NCBI GenBank assembly: GCA_045648765.1
Contig: JAZROQ010000004.1
Location: forward strand, 1 to 43,092
Reading direction: 5' to 3'
Origin: RGIG3009 sp045648765
Lineage (GTDB): Bacteria > Bacillota > Clostridia > Oscillospirales > Acutalibacteraceae
Length of the DNA stretch: 43,092 nt
The position numbers and the translations under genes are program-made. Below the pieces are notes generated by a model, which was not told where the DNA came from, did not search any database, and saw only the letters and a program-made list of their open reading frames with translations. The stretch's first letter is position 1, and the number at the start of each line of letters is the position of its first letter. Of this stretch, positions 31,731-39,974 are shown one piece after another.

Positions 31731-32429
31731 ATGCAAGAACTAAACCTCAATTTAATTTTTGCGTTGTTATTGGCTAAAATTAAATGGATTATTGCCTGTG
31801 CAGCTGTTGGCATTCTGCTTTTTGCATCGTATGCTTATTTTTTAATTCCGGAAGCCTACACATCGTCGGTGCTGGTTTACGTTCGTAACGTTGCTACGGG
31901 CACCGAAACCAACAGCGCTACTGTGAATAACCTTTCCGCTTCGGAATATTTGGTAAACACCTATGCCGTGGCATTGAAAACCACTCCGGTTTTAGAGGAA
32001 GCTTCCGCACAATTACGCGGTGCGTTGTCGACCGGGGAAATTGCTTCTTGCGTTTCGGTTAGCTCTGTAAAAGAAACTTCGTTTTTGAGAATTTCTGCCA
32101 CACACAACTCACCCGAAACAGCACAACTCGTTTGCAACACCATTGCCAAGGTATCCGCCAATGCGTTTGATGAAATTGGTGAAGTTGGCTCTGCGAACGT
32201 TGTCGGCACAGCTTCTCCCGCTGCAAAAACAGCGCCAAACATCACTCGCAATGCCCTTCTGGGGGCTTTAATAGGCATTGTTGCTTCTGCCGCATTCTTT
32301 GTTTTGCGTGAACTGCTTAACAACACTATTCGCGACAAAGAAAGCTTGCAAGCACAAATTCAAGTTCCTGTTTTGGGCGAAATCCCCAGCTTTACTACCG
32401 CAGCGAAACGAGGTGGCTCTCATGACTAA
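31731..32429 (+). CDS. Wzz/YveK-type polysaccharide co-polymerase and kinase adaptor
   Basis: 232 aa. Two membrane helices (about 17-37 and 178-200) flank an extracellular loop. In Firmicutes such proteins (CapA, YwqC, CpsC) set polysaccharide chain length and activate a partner tyrosine kinase through the cytoplasmic C-terminus. The partner follows with an 8-base overlap. GAAAGGA precedes the ATG. Confidence 0.9.
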   Translation: MQELNLNLIFALLLAKIKWIIACAAVGILLFASYAYFLIPEAYTSSVLVYVRNVATGTETNSATVNNLSASEYLVNTYAVALKTTPVLEEASAQLRGALSTGEIASCVSVSSVKETSFLRISATHNSPETAQLVCNTIAKVSANAFDEIGEVGSANVVGTASPAAKTAPNITRNALLGALIGIVASAAFFVLRELLNNTIRDKESLQAQIQVPVLGEIPSFTTAAKRGGSHD

Positions 32430-33147
32430 GAAAAGCAAAAAGAGTTCCGGCGCCAGACCGATTGCAACAACTTTCCAAATTGTTGAAGCCTACAAAACCG
32501 TTCGAACCAACTTGTTGTTCGCTTTGGCTCCGCACAATCGGAAAATCGTTTTGGTTTCCAGTTCAGAGCCCAACGCCGGTAAATCCACTGTTTCTTCTAA
32601 TTTGGCAATTACTTTGGCGCAAAACGGTGTGCGTATTTTGCTGATTGATGCCGATTTGCGCAAACCCTCTCAACACCGCACTTTCCGTGTCAAAAAACAC
32701 AATGGTTTGTCTCGTATTCTGTCCGGAGAACTGACTTTTGAAGATTGTGTCTGCCGTGAAGTAGCCAAAAACACCGATTTGCTTCCCAGCGGTTCTCTGC
32801 CACCCAACCCTTCTGAGTTGTTGGGTTCGGAAGCTATGAATTCTTTGTTGGACAAACTTACGGAAGAATACGATTATATTTTAATCGATACTCCCCCGCT
32901 CGCTGTGGTTTCCGACGCCTTGGTTTTGTGTGAAAAGGCCGCCGGCATGGTTTTGGTGACTCGTCAAGGACAAACCACATATGACGAATTACGTGATTCT
33001 ATCGATTCTATCAAAAATGTGAACGGCAATTTGCTGGGCGTAGTTATTTCGGACGTCAACGACATTTCTCGCCCTTATCGCAGCTATGTGCGCGGCAAAT
33101 ATTATAAAGCCTACGATTATTCATATTCTCAATCCCCTGATCTATAA
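32422..33147 (+). CDS. BY-kinase, CpsD/YwqD-type tyrosine kinase
   Basis: 241 aa. Walker A is S-S-E-P-N-A-G-K-S-T (about 47-56) and Walker A' is L-L-I-D-A-D-L-R-K-P (about 73-82). The C-terminal cluster Y-V-R-G-K-Y-Y-K-A-Y-D-Y-S-Y offers several autophosphorylation tyrosines. The ATG at 32422, overlapping the adaptor gene, was preferred to an in-frame start at 32278 deep inside that gene. It would regulate exopolysaccharide or capsule synthesis. The usual PHP-type phosphatase partner is not present. Confidence 0.94.
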   Translation: MTKKSKKSSGARPIATTFQIVEAYKTVRTNLLFALAPHNRKIVLVSSSEPNAGKSTVSSNLAITLAQNGVRILLIDADLRKPSQHRTFRVKKHNGLSRILSGELTFEDCVCREVAKNTDLLPSGSLPPNPSELLGSEAMNSLLDKLTEEYDYILIDTPPLAVVSDALVLCEKAAGMVLVTRQGQTTYDELRDSIDSIKNVNGNLLGVVISDVNDISRPYRSYVRGKYYKAYDYSYSQSPDL

Positions 33148-33198
33148 TCCAAACTCGATATCTTGGCGGTTTGCCGCTGTTTTGTGAGGTGATATGGT

Positions 33199-35139
33199 TT
33201 GCCCTGTTCTCGTGACAAAAAATCTTTTCTCCGCACATCCCCATTCCCCGAGTTACTGTTAGTGTTGTGTGACATTATCCTTTTGTTCGTGAGTTTTTTC
33301 TTTTTATCAGTTTTATCCGAACACAACACCAGTTCCTATTTGTCCCAACTTGCTTCTTCCAACACACCTATTCCGTTACATTTTGTGCTGCTTGGTTGTT
33401 GCATCTTTGTGGCAATGCTCCTTTTTCGCACATACGCCAGTCTTTGGCGCTATGCCGCCAGCCGAGAATATTTGCACCTGCTGCTCGCCGGTGGCACCGG
33501 ATATTGTTTTTACATCACACTTGCCTGGACTGTTTTTAGGACTTCCCCGCCGGCGTTTTTTATGCTTTTTTCCACGCTTGTTGCCATTGTGCTTATGCTA
33601 ACAACACGATTGTGCTACCGTCGATACCGCGAATCCTTTGTCAATCGCTCCTCGTCGCATCGTTCACCCGCCGTTATTATTGGTGCCGGTAAAGCCGGCG
33701 TTTTGATTCTTGAAGAACTCAAAAACAATAGCGCCAGTCCGTATCGCCCGGTGTGCTTATTGGATGATGACCCGGCCAAAATCGGCAAACAAATTCACGG
33801 CATCCCGATAGAAGGACCGATCGAACGGTTAAGTGATACCCTTTCCCGTTACCGCTCTCGTGACGTGTTTGTTGCTCTCCCTTCGGCAGTGGAAGAACGC
33901 ACCCGTGAAGTTCTTCGCATTTGCACATCGCTCAAATGCAGAGTTCGCGTTTTACCTAATATTTTACAATTGATTGATAGAGATACCAGCAAACCGTTGC
34001 TCCAACACGCTCGTGAAGTTCGTTTGGAAGATTTGCTGGGTCGCGACTCTGTTTCTTTTGAAGGCGATAGCGCCTACGATTTTTTGGCAAACAAAGTAGT
34101 TTTGGTTACCGGTGGCGGTGGTTCTATCGGTTCGGAATTGTGCCGCCAAATTGCTCGACACAACCCCAAAAAATTAGTTATCGTTGACATTTACGAAAAC
34201 AACGCCTATGACATTCAGCAAGAACTACGTTATGAATACGGCAAAAATTTAGATTTAAACGTTGAAATCGCATCGGTTCGAGATAAGCATAAAATTGAGC
34301 TCTTGTTCGAAAAATATCATCCGCAAATTGTTTTCCATGCAGCAGCACATAAACACGTGCCGCTTATGGAAAATTGTCCGGAAGAAGCTATTCGCAACAA
34401 CGTTTTTGGAACCTATATCGTTGCTAAAACTGCAGACACCTACAAAGCTGAACGCTTTATTCTGATTTCCACCGACAAAGCCGTAAATCCCACAAATGTT
34501 ATGGGTGCTTCCAAGCGGTTGTGCGAAATGGTCGTGCAAGGACTTGGTTCTTCCAGCCAAACTAAATACGCCGCCGTTCGCTTTGGCAACGTATTAGGCT
34601 CTAACGGTTCCGTCGTTCCGCTGTTCCGCCGTCAGATAGCACAAGGTGGTCCGGTGACCATTACCGACAAGCGTGTTATCCGCTATTTTATGACCATTCC
34701 GGAAGCCGCGCAACTGGTTTTACAAGCCGGTTCCATGGCAAACGATTCCGAAATTTTTGTGTTGGATATGGGCGTCCCTGTCAGCATTTTGGAATTGGCA
34801 GAAAATTTAATTCGTCTTTCCGGCTTTACCCCTTATGTCGATATTCAAATTCAAGAAGTGGGCTTGCGTCCCGGAGAAAAGTTGTATGAAGAACTCCTTA
34901 TGCGCAGCGAAGAACTAACTTCTACCGAAAACCACAAAATCTTTATTGAACAACGGCATAATCCCATTACTCTTCCTCAGCTTGAAGCCGTGCTCAAGAC
35001 GCTGCAAGAAGCACTGCAAACCGACTCGGTTGAGCAAATTGTTGCCACGATGAAACAAGTTGTTCCCACTTACAAAAGCCCCGAAGATGTTAATAACAAG
35101 GCCATTGCTGACCTTGATTATTCTTCGGCTATTCATTAA
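33199..35139 (+). CDS. Membrane-bound UDP-sugar 4,6-dehydratase (CapD/PglF/WbpM type)
   Basis: 646 aa. About four N-terminal membrane helices (to about residue 120) are followed by a CoA-binding-like Rossmann region (about 155-280) and a large SDR dehydratase domain. The latter has V-T-G-G-G-G-S-I-G-S-E near 307 and S-T-D-K-A-V-N-P-T-N-V-M-G-A-S-K near 425. Met stands where most SDRs have the catalytic Tyr (M-x3-K), normal for this large subgroup. It makes 4-keto-6-deoxy sugars for glycans or glycolipids. The TTG at 33199, 8 bases after GAGGTG, is the best start; an ATG at 33194 opens another frame that stops after 22 codons. Confidence 0.93.
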   Translation: MPCSRDKKSFLRTSPFPELLLVLCDIILLFVSFFFLSVLSEHNTSSYLSQLASSNTPIPLHFVLLGCCIFVAMLLFRTYASLWRYAASREYLHLLLAGGTGYCFYITLAWTVFRTSPPAFFMLFSTLVAIVLMLTTRLCYRRYRESFVNRSSSHRSPAVIIGAGKAGVLILEELKNNSASPYRPVCLLDDDPAKIGKQIHGIPIEGPIERLSDTLSRYRSRDVFVALPSAVEERTREVLRICTSLKCRVRVLPNILQLIDRDTSKPLLQHAREVRLEDLLGRDSVSFEGDSAYDFLANKVVLVTGGGGSIGSELCRQIARHNPKKLVIVDIYENNAYDIQQELRYEYGKNLDLNVEIASVRDKHKIELLFEKYHPQIVFHAAAHKHVPLMENCPEEAIRNNVFGTYIVAKTADTYKAERFILISTDKAVNPTNVMGASKRLCEMVVQGLGSSSQTKYAAVRFGNVLGSNGSVVPLFRRQIAQGGPVTITDKRVIRYFMTIPEAAQLVLQAGSMANDSEIFVLDMGVPVSILELAENLIRLSGFTPYVDIQIQEVGLRPGEKLYEELLMRSEELTSTENHKIFIEQRHNPITLPQLEAVLKTLQEALQTDSVEQIVATMKQVVPTYKSPEDVNNKAIADLDYSSAIH

Positions 35140-35146
35140 CATTACT

Positions 35147-35182
35147 GCCACGACAGCAAAAACTTTGCTGTCGTGGTTTCTT
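35147..35182 (+). terminator. Terminator of the Wzz/BY-kinase/dehydratase operon
   Basis: CCACGACAGCAAA (35148-35160) pairs perfectly with TTTGCTGTCGTGG (35164-35176), followed by a T-rich tract. Confidence 0.92.
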
Positions 35183-35186
35183 TTTC

Positions 35187-35215
35187 TTGTACTATTGAAA
35201 AATATATGTTACAAT
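35187..35215 (+). promoter_or_regulatory. Promoter of valS
   Basis: TTGTAC (35187-35192), 17 bases, TACAAT (35210-35215) with TGT before it. The start near 35222 leaves only about 33 bases before the ATG, so there is no room for a T-box. Confidence 0.65.
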
Positions 35216-35254
35216 ACCTATATATTGTTTTTCAATATGGAGGCTGTGCGCATT

Positions 35255-37948
35255 ATGTCAAAAAATAAAGAACTGGCAAAAACCTATGAACCGCAGGAAG
35301 TAGAATCGCGTATTTATGATTTTTGGACCGAAGGTGGTTGGTTCCACGCCGAACCCAATCCCGAAAAAGAACCCTATACCATTGTTATCCCGCCACCAAA
35401 CGTGACGGGGCAATTGCACATGGGCCACGCTTTGGATGAAACACTGCAAGATATCTTAATTCGTTTTAAACGCATGCAAGGTTACGAAGCTTTGTGGCTT
35501 CCCGGAACCGACCACGCATCTATCGCCACCGAAGCCAAAGTGGTAGAAGCTATGCGCAAAGAAGGCGTCACCAAAGATATGATCGGTCGCGACGGATTTT
35601 TGGAGCGGGCATGGGCTTGGAAAAATCAATATGGCAACCGCATTGTCGGCCAACTCAAAAAACTTGGTTCCAGTTGTGACTGGGAACGTGAACGTTTTAC
35701 TATGGACGAGGGCTGTTCCGAAGCGGTCAAAGAAGTGTTTGTCCGTCTTTATAACGAAGGGCTAATTTATCGCGGTAATCGCATGGTAAACTGGTGTCCC
35801 CATTGTAACACTTCTATTTCGGATGCTGAAGTGGAATACGAAGATCAAGACAGCCATTTTTGGCATTTGCTCTATCCTGTCAAGGAAACCGGGGAATTTT
35901 TGGAATTGGCTACCAGCCGTCCCGAAACCATGTTGGGCGATACAGCAGTGGCTATCAACGCCGAAGACCCACGCTATGCCCACTTGCACGGCTGCCATGT
36001 GATCCTTCCGCTTCTTAACAAAGAGATTCCGATCGTTTGTGACGAACACGCCGATATGACAAAAGGTACCGGCGTGGTGAAAATCACCCCCGCCCACGAC
36101 CCGAACGACTTTGAAGTGGGCAAACGTCACGATCTCCCTATGATTCGTATGCTGACTTACGACGGTCATTTGACCGGCGCCAAAGATGCTGCCGAAGCCG
36201 CAGAATACATTGCCTCCGGCAGAGCCTCTGTAGATGAACCCGAAGTGCTCGATTGCGGCAAATATGCCGGCTTGACTTGTGCCGAAGCGCGCAAGGCAAT
36301 CTTGGCAGATTTGGAAGCCGGCGGTTTCCTCAAAGAAATCGAACCTCTCAAACACGATGTCGGTACTTGCTACCGTTGTCATTCCACCATTGAACCGATG
36401 GTTTCCAAACAATGGTTTGTGCGCATGGAACCGCTTGCAAAACCTGCTATTGAAGCCGTGGCAAACGGAAACATTCGCTTTGTGCCCGAACGTTTTACCA
36501 AAAACTATATGAACTGGATGAGCAACACCCGTGACTGGTGCATTTCTCGTCAGTTGTGGTGGGGTCACCAAATCCCCGCTTGGTACTGTGCCGATTGCGG
36601 TGAAACCGTGGTTGCCAAAGAGGCTCCCCACACTTGCCCAAAATGCGGCAGCTCTGCATTAACGCAAGATCCTGACACATTAGATACATGGTTCTCCTCG
36701 GCTTTGTGGCCGTTCAGCACACTTGGTTGGCCGGATGAAAACCACAAAGATTTTAAATATTTCTATCCCACCAACACGTTGGTTACCGGCTACGATATTA
36801 TCGGCTTTTGGGTTAGTCGAATGATTTTCTCAGCTCTGAAATATACCGATAAAGCGCCGTTTGAAACGGTGTTGATTCACGGGTTGGTGCGCGATTCCCA
36901 AGGTCGCAAAATGTCCAAATCGCTTGGCAATGGTATTGACCCGTTGGAAATTATTGCCGAATACGGCGCGGACGCTTTACGCTTCATGTTGGCAACCGGT
37001 AACAGCCCCGGAAACGATATGCGCTTTATGACCGACAAAGTCGAAGCTTCGCGCAACTTTGCCAACAAACTGTGGAACGCCGCCCGCTTTATCTTGATGA
37101 ACGTTGGTGACAAAACCGTTCCGCTGACACTTCCCAAAGAACTCACGTTGGAAGACAAATGGATTGTTTCTCGCTTTAACACGTTGGTTCAAGCCGTTAC
37201 GGAAAACTTGGATAAGTTTGAATTGGGTATTGCCGTACAAAAATTGTACGACTTTATTTGGGATAATTTCTGCGACTGGTACATTGAGTTGTGCAAAAAC
37301 CGTTTACAAGGTGAAAACGCAGTACAAACTTGCCAAGTGTTGGTGTACATTATGACGGGTATGCTCAAATTGCTGCATCCGTTCATGCCGTTTATCACCG
37401 AAGAAATTTGGCAATCTCTCCCGCACGAAGGCGAGGCACTCATGGTTGCTGAGTGGCCGATATACCAAGAGTCTCTTGCGTTCCCCAAAGAAGAAAAAGA
37501 AATGGAACGCATCATGGAAGTGATCGGCGCCATTCGTAATCGCCGCGGTGAAATGAATGTGCCACCCTCTCGCAAAGCCCACGTGTATGTGGAAACCGCT
37601 TTTGAACAAACCTTCACCGACGGCACACCGTTCTTTGTGCGGTTGGCTTCGGCTTCGGGTGTTTCGGTAGGCGAACATTTTGAAGTGGAAGGTGCTGTCA
37701 GCATTGTTACCGCCGATGCCACCGTCAAAATCCCATTGGCGGAATTGGTCGACAAAGAAGCGGAAAAAGCGCGTTTGCAAAAAGAAAAAGAAAACACACA
37801 AAAACAATTAGACGGCGTTTTGGCACGTCTTAACAACCCTGCATTCACGGGGAAAGCCCCCGAAAACGTTGTGCAAACCGCACGCGACCAAGCCGCACGC
37901 TTGCAAGAAAAATTGGCTTTGCTCGAACAAAGCATGCAACTTTTGTGA
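35255..37948 (+). CDS. valS: Valyl-tRNA synthetase
   Basis: 897 aa, normal length. The class I signature H-M-G-H lies near residue 49 in P-N-V-T-G-Q-L-H-M-G-H, and K-M-S-K-S near 552. The editing domain sits between about 200 and 350, and two zinc-type Cys pairs (C-A-D-C and C-P-K-C) follow near 445-470. The C-terminal coiled-coil arm (from about 825) that contacts tRNA is present. The ATG at 35255, 11 bases after GGAGG, was chosen; the ATG at 35237 overlaps the ribosome binding site. Confidence 0.97.
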   Translation: MSKNKELAKTYEPQEVESRIYDFWTEGGWFHAEPNPEKEPYTIVIPPPNVTGQLHMGHALDETLQDILIRFKRMQGYEALWLPGTDHASIATEAKVVEAMRKEGVTKDMIGRDGFLERAWAWKNQYGNRIVGQLKKLGSSCDWERERFTMDEGCSEAVKEVFVRLYNEGLIYRGNRMVNWCPHCNTSISDAEVEYEDQDSHFWHLLYPVKETGEFLELATSRPETMLGDTAVAINAEDPRYAHLHGCHVILPLLNKEIPIVCDEHADMTKGTGVVKITPAHDPNDFEVGKRHDLPMIRMLTYDGHLTGAKDAAEAAEYIASGRASVDEPEVLDCGKYAGLTCAEARKAILADLEAGGFLKEIEPLKHDVGTCYRCHSTIEPMVSKQWFVRMEPLAKPAIEAVANGNIRFVPERFTKNYMNWMSNTRDWCISRQLWWGHQIPAWYCADCGETVVAKEAPHTCPKCGSSALTQDPDTLDTWFSSALWPFSTLGWPDENHKDFKYFYPTNTLVTGYDIIGFWVSRMIFSALKYTDKAPFETVLIHGLVRDSQGRKMSKSLGNGIDPLEIIAEYGADALRFMLATGNSPGNDMRFMTDKVEASRNFANKLWNAARFILMNVGDKTVPLTLPKELTLEDKWIVSRFNTLVQAVTENLDKFELGIAVQKLYDFIWDNFCDWYIELCKNRLQGENAVQTCQVLVYIMTGMLKLLHPFMPFITEEIWQSLPHEGEALMVAEWPIYQESLAFPKEEKEMERIMEVIGAIRNRRGEMNVPPSRKAHVYVETAFEQTFTDGTPFFVRLASASGVSVGEHFEVEGAVSIVTADATVKIPLAELVDKEAEKARLQKEKENTQKQLDGVLARLNNPAFTGKAPENVVQTARDQAARLQEKLALLEQSMQLL

Positions 37949-37970
37949 TTTCCCGCCGTTTTAAGTTCTT

Positions 37971-38010
37971 TTTACAAAGTAAATGATAAAATTTACAATG
38001 TAATTGTAAA
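37971..38010 (+). promoter_or_regulatory. Array of four TTTAC/GTAAA half-sites (operator)
   Basis: TTTAC at 37971 and 37992 and GTAAA at 37979 and 38006 make nested palindromes: TTTAC-3-GTAAA, GTAAAT-6-ATTTAC and TTTACAAT-3-ATTGTAAA. The last is a perfect 19-base site ending 10 bases before a TATAAT box. A repressor or activator of the downstream operon probably binds here. Confidence 0.65.
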
Positions 38011-38017
38011 AAGATAT

Positions 38018-38026
38018 TGCTATAAT
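38018..38026 (+). promoter_or_regulatory. Extended -10 promoter of the operon at 38056
   Basis: TGC-TATAAT (38018-38026). The -35 position (37998-38003, ATGTAA) is a poor match and lies within the palindromic operator. The start is near 38033, just before AACGGAGG. Confidence 0.65.
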
Positions 38027-38055
38027 GAAAGTATCTTTTAAACGGAGGTTTTACA

Positions 38056-38799
38056 ATGTTGAAAGTTGGTATAGCCGATTACGGCATGAACCAATGGTAC
38101 GGTGGTTTTTACGACTACGAACAACGAATGGACAATATCAAAGCCATCGGGTTCGACGGCCTGGAACGCCTTTGCCCCACCGATGCGGCAGACGCTTTGC
38201 AAAAAGCATCGGTTTTGGCTAAAAAAGGGATGGATTTTGCCACCTGCTTAGCTCCTACCATTGAGCAAAAAATCCAATGGACGGCCGCTTTTGGCAAATC
38301 CTATATCTGGACAGACATTATCCGCGCCGAAAACTTGGACGTTCTCTGCCGTCGGGTAAATTACTTAACCGAAGCTTGCAAAAAATACGGTATTCGTGCT
38401 GCTATGCACAACCATTTAGGCACCTTGGTGGAAACCCAAGAACAGTTGGAAACCTTTTTGGAAGCTTGTCCCGATGCCGGGATGGTCTTCGACGTGGGAC
38501 ACTTGGCAGTTGCCGGTGGCAATGTGCGCGAAATTATGGATAAATACTATGACCGCATCGAAGCCATTCACCTGAAAGGTTGGGTTATGAAAGATCCCGA
38601 CCAATCCAATTGGCAACAACGTGGCTACTTCTGTGGTTTGGGTCAAGGTAACTTCCCCGTCGACAACGAATATGTCGTTAAAACCGCATTGGAAAAGGGC
38701 TTTGATAAATGGATTTTCATTGAGCACGACACACATCTGCGCGAACCTTTGGAAGATTTGGCTGAAAGCCGTGAAATTTTAAGAAAGTGGGGCATTTAA
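38056..38799 (+). CDS. TIM-barrel sugar isomerase/epimerase-like protein
   Basis: 247 aa, AP-endonuclease-2/xylose-isomerase-like fold. Likely metal and catalytic residues are His/Asn in M-H-N-H near residue 117, Asp and His in D-V-G-H near 154, His in I-H-L-K-G-W near 178 and Glu in I-E-H-D near 227. ACGGAGG precedes the ATG. It is the first of a two-gene operon with a Gfo/Idh/MocA oxidoreductase 3 bases downstream. It differs clearly in sequence from the TIM-barrel protein at 18505. The substrate is unknown; a sugar or inositol derivative is likely. Confidence 0.82.
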   Translation: MLKVGIADYGMNQWYGGFYDYEQRMDNIKAIGFDGLERLCPTDAADALQKASVLAKKGMDFATCLAPTIEQKIQWTAAFGKSYIWTDIIRAENLDVLCRRVNYLTEACKKYGIRAAMHNHLGTLVETQEQLETFLEACPDAGMVFDVGHLAVAGGNVREIMDKYYDRIEAIHLKGWVMKDPDQSNWQQRGYFCGLGQGNFPVDNEYVVKTALEKGFDKWIFIEHDTHLREPLEDLAESREILRKWGI

Positions 38800-38802
38800 A
38801 CT

Positions 38803-39849
38803 ATGAAACCTATTAAACTCGCTATTGTTGGTCTTGGCCGTGCCGGTAAAGGCATGCACTTGGCGGAACTCGCCGGTAAAAGCAGTATGTTTGAAATTTA
38901 TGCGGTGTGCGATATCATCGAAGAACGCCGTAAAGAAGTTTCGGAAAAATACAACTGCAAAGCCTATGCTTCTATTGAAGAAGTAATTGCCGACCCCGAA
39001 GTGGAAATTGTCGACATTGCCACTCGTTCGTGCGATCACTTCACCCACGCTATGATGGCATTGAAAGCCGGCAAAAACGTGTTTTTGGAAAAACCCATTT
39101 GCTGCAATTATACCGACGCCAAAGCATTGATGGATTATGCAGCTGCGCATCCGGAAGTAAAACTTTACATCCGTCACAACCGTCGTTGGGAAAAAATGTT
39201 CGAAAAAGGCATGGAACTTGCCGATTCCGGCTTGCTCGGCAACGTGGTAGAGGTTCGCTTGGCACGCAACGGCTTTACCGGCCGCAGCGACTGGCAAACG
39301 ATCGACAAATTCGGCGGCGGACAATTGCTCAACTGGGGTCCTCACATCATCGACCATGCACTTAACTTCTGCGGCGGTGACTACACCGACATTTATGCCG
39401 AAACCCGCCAAACCTTGGCAAGCGGCAACTGCGAAGACCACATCAAATTGGTGATGACCGGTATCAACGGTCGTATTGTGGATATGGAAATCAGCTCCTG
39501 CGTGGCTACTTTTATCCCGCAATTGGTTATTTATGGTGACCGCGGTTCTGCTTGGCATGATCCCGTTACCAAAGTGTTTACGTGGAAATATATCAAACCC
39601 GGTATGGAATTTGTTAAACCCCCCGCAAACGAAGGAACTCCGGAAGGTTGGGGTACGGCTCAAAAACTCGAATGGGTAGAAGGCGAAATGACTCCCGAAG
39701 AACGCCGCGAACCCTTGGATGAAACTTGGGTTGGTATGTACGAAAACTTCCGCGAAGGCAAACCGTATCGCATCACCCATAAGGAAGCTTTGAAAGTTGT
39801 TGAAGTTATCAGCAAAATCAAAGAAATCATGGCAGAAAAAACCAAATAA
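38803..39849 (+). CDS. Gfo/Idh/MocA-family oxidoreductase
   Basis: 348 aa. V-G-L-G-R-A-G-K-G-M-H binds the dinucleotide (residues 9-19), and L-E-K-P-I-C-C-N carries the family's E-K-P near residue 93. The C-terminal domain has N-W-G-P-H-I-I-D-H near 179-187, the usual substrate-site region. It would oxidise or reduce a cyclic polyol or sugar with NAD(P). It is paired with the TIM-barrel gene upstream and ends at a terminator. Confidence 0.89.
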   Translation: MKPIKLAIVGLGRAGKGMHLAELAGKSSMFEIYAVCDIIEERRKEVSEKYNCKAYASIEEVIADPEVEIVDIATRSCDHFTHAMMALKAGKNVFLEKPICCNYTDAKALMDYAAAHPEVKLYIRHNRRWEKMFEKGMELADSGLLGNVVEVRLARNGFTGRSDWQTIDKFGGGQLLNWGPHIIDHALNFCGGDYTDIYAETRQTLASGNCEDHIKLVMTGINGRIVDMEISSCVATFIPQLVIYGDRGSAWHDPVTKVFTWKYIKPGMEFVKPPANEGTPEGWGTAQKLEWVEGEMTPEERREPLDETWVGMYENFREGKPYRITHKEALKVVEVISKIKEIMAEKTK

Positions 39850-39851
39850 TT

Positions 39852-39886
39852 ACTAAAAAAGCAGGGCGTTTGCCCTGCTTTTTTCT
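39852..39886 (+). terminator. Terminator of the TIM-barrel/oxidoreductase operon
   Basis: AAAAAAGCAGGGC pairs with GCCCTGCTTTTTT around GTTT, followed by C and more T, starting 6 bases after the stop. Confidence 0.92.
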
Positions 39887-39894
39887 TGTCCCCC

Positions 39895-39923
39895 TTGACA
39901 GCGGTTTTCTCAAAGTTTATAAT
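39895..39923 (+). promoter_or_regulatory. Consensus promoter of the GMP synthase gene
   Basis: TTGACA (39895-39900), 17 bases, TATAAT (39918-39923). The start near 39930 gives a 45-base leader, too short for a purine riboswitch. Confidence 0.92.
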
Positions 39924-39974
39924 TAACTGTATTAAAGAATTGAGTTGAAACCCTATTTTTAAGGAGGATTTTTC

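Noticed and set aside
35140..35254. T-box leader for valS
   Set aside because: After the upstream terminator only about 33 transcribed bases precede the ATG; no T-box sequence is present.
37949..38055. Fur/PerR-type box in the TTTAC/GTAAA array
   Set aside because: The repeats do not fit the TGATAATNATTATCA or TTATAATNATTATAA patterns; a sugar-type regulator is more plausible.
38779..39780. 333-aa minus-strand ORF opposite the Gfo/Idh gene
   Set aside because: Full-length antisense shadow; the plus strand has clear motifs, a ribosome binding site and operon context.
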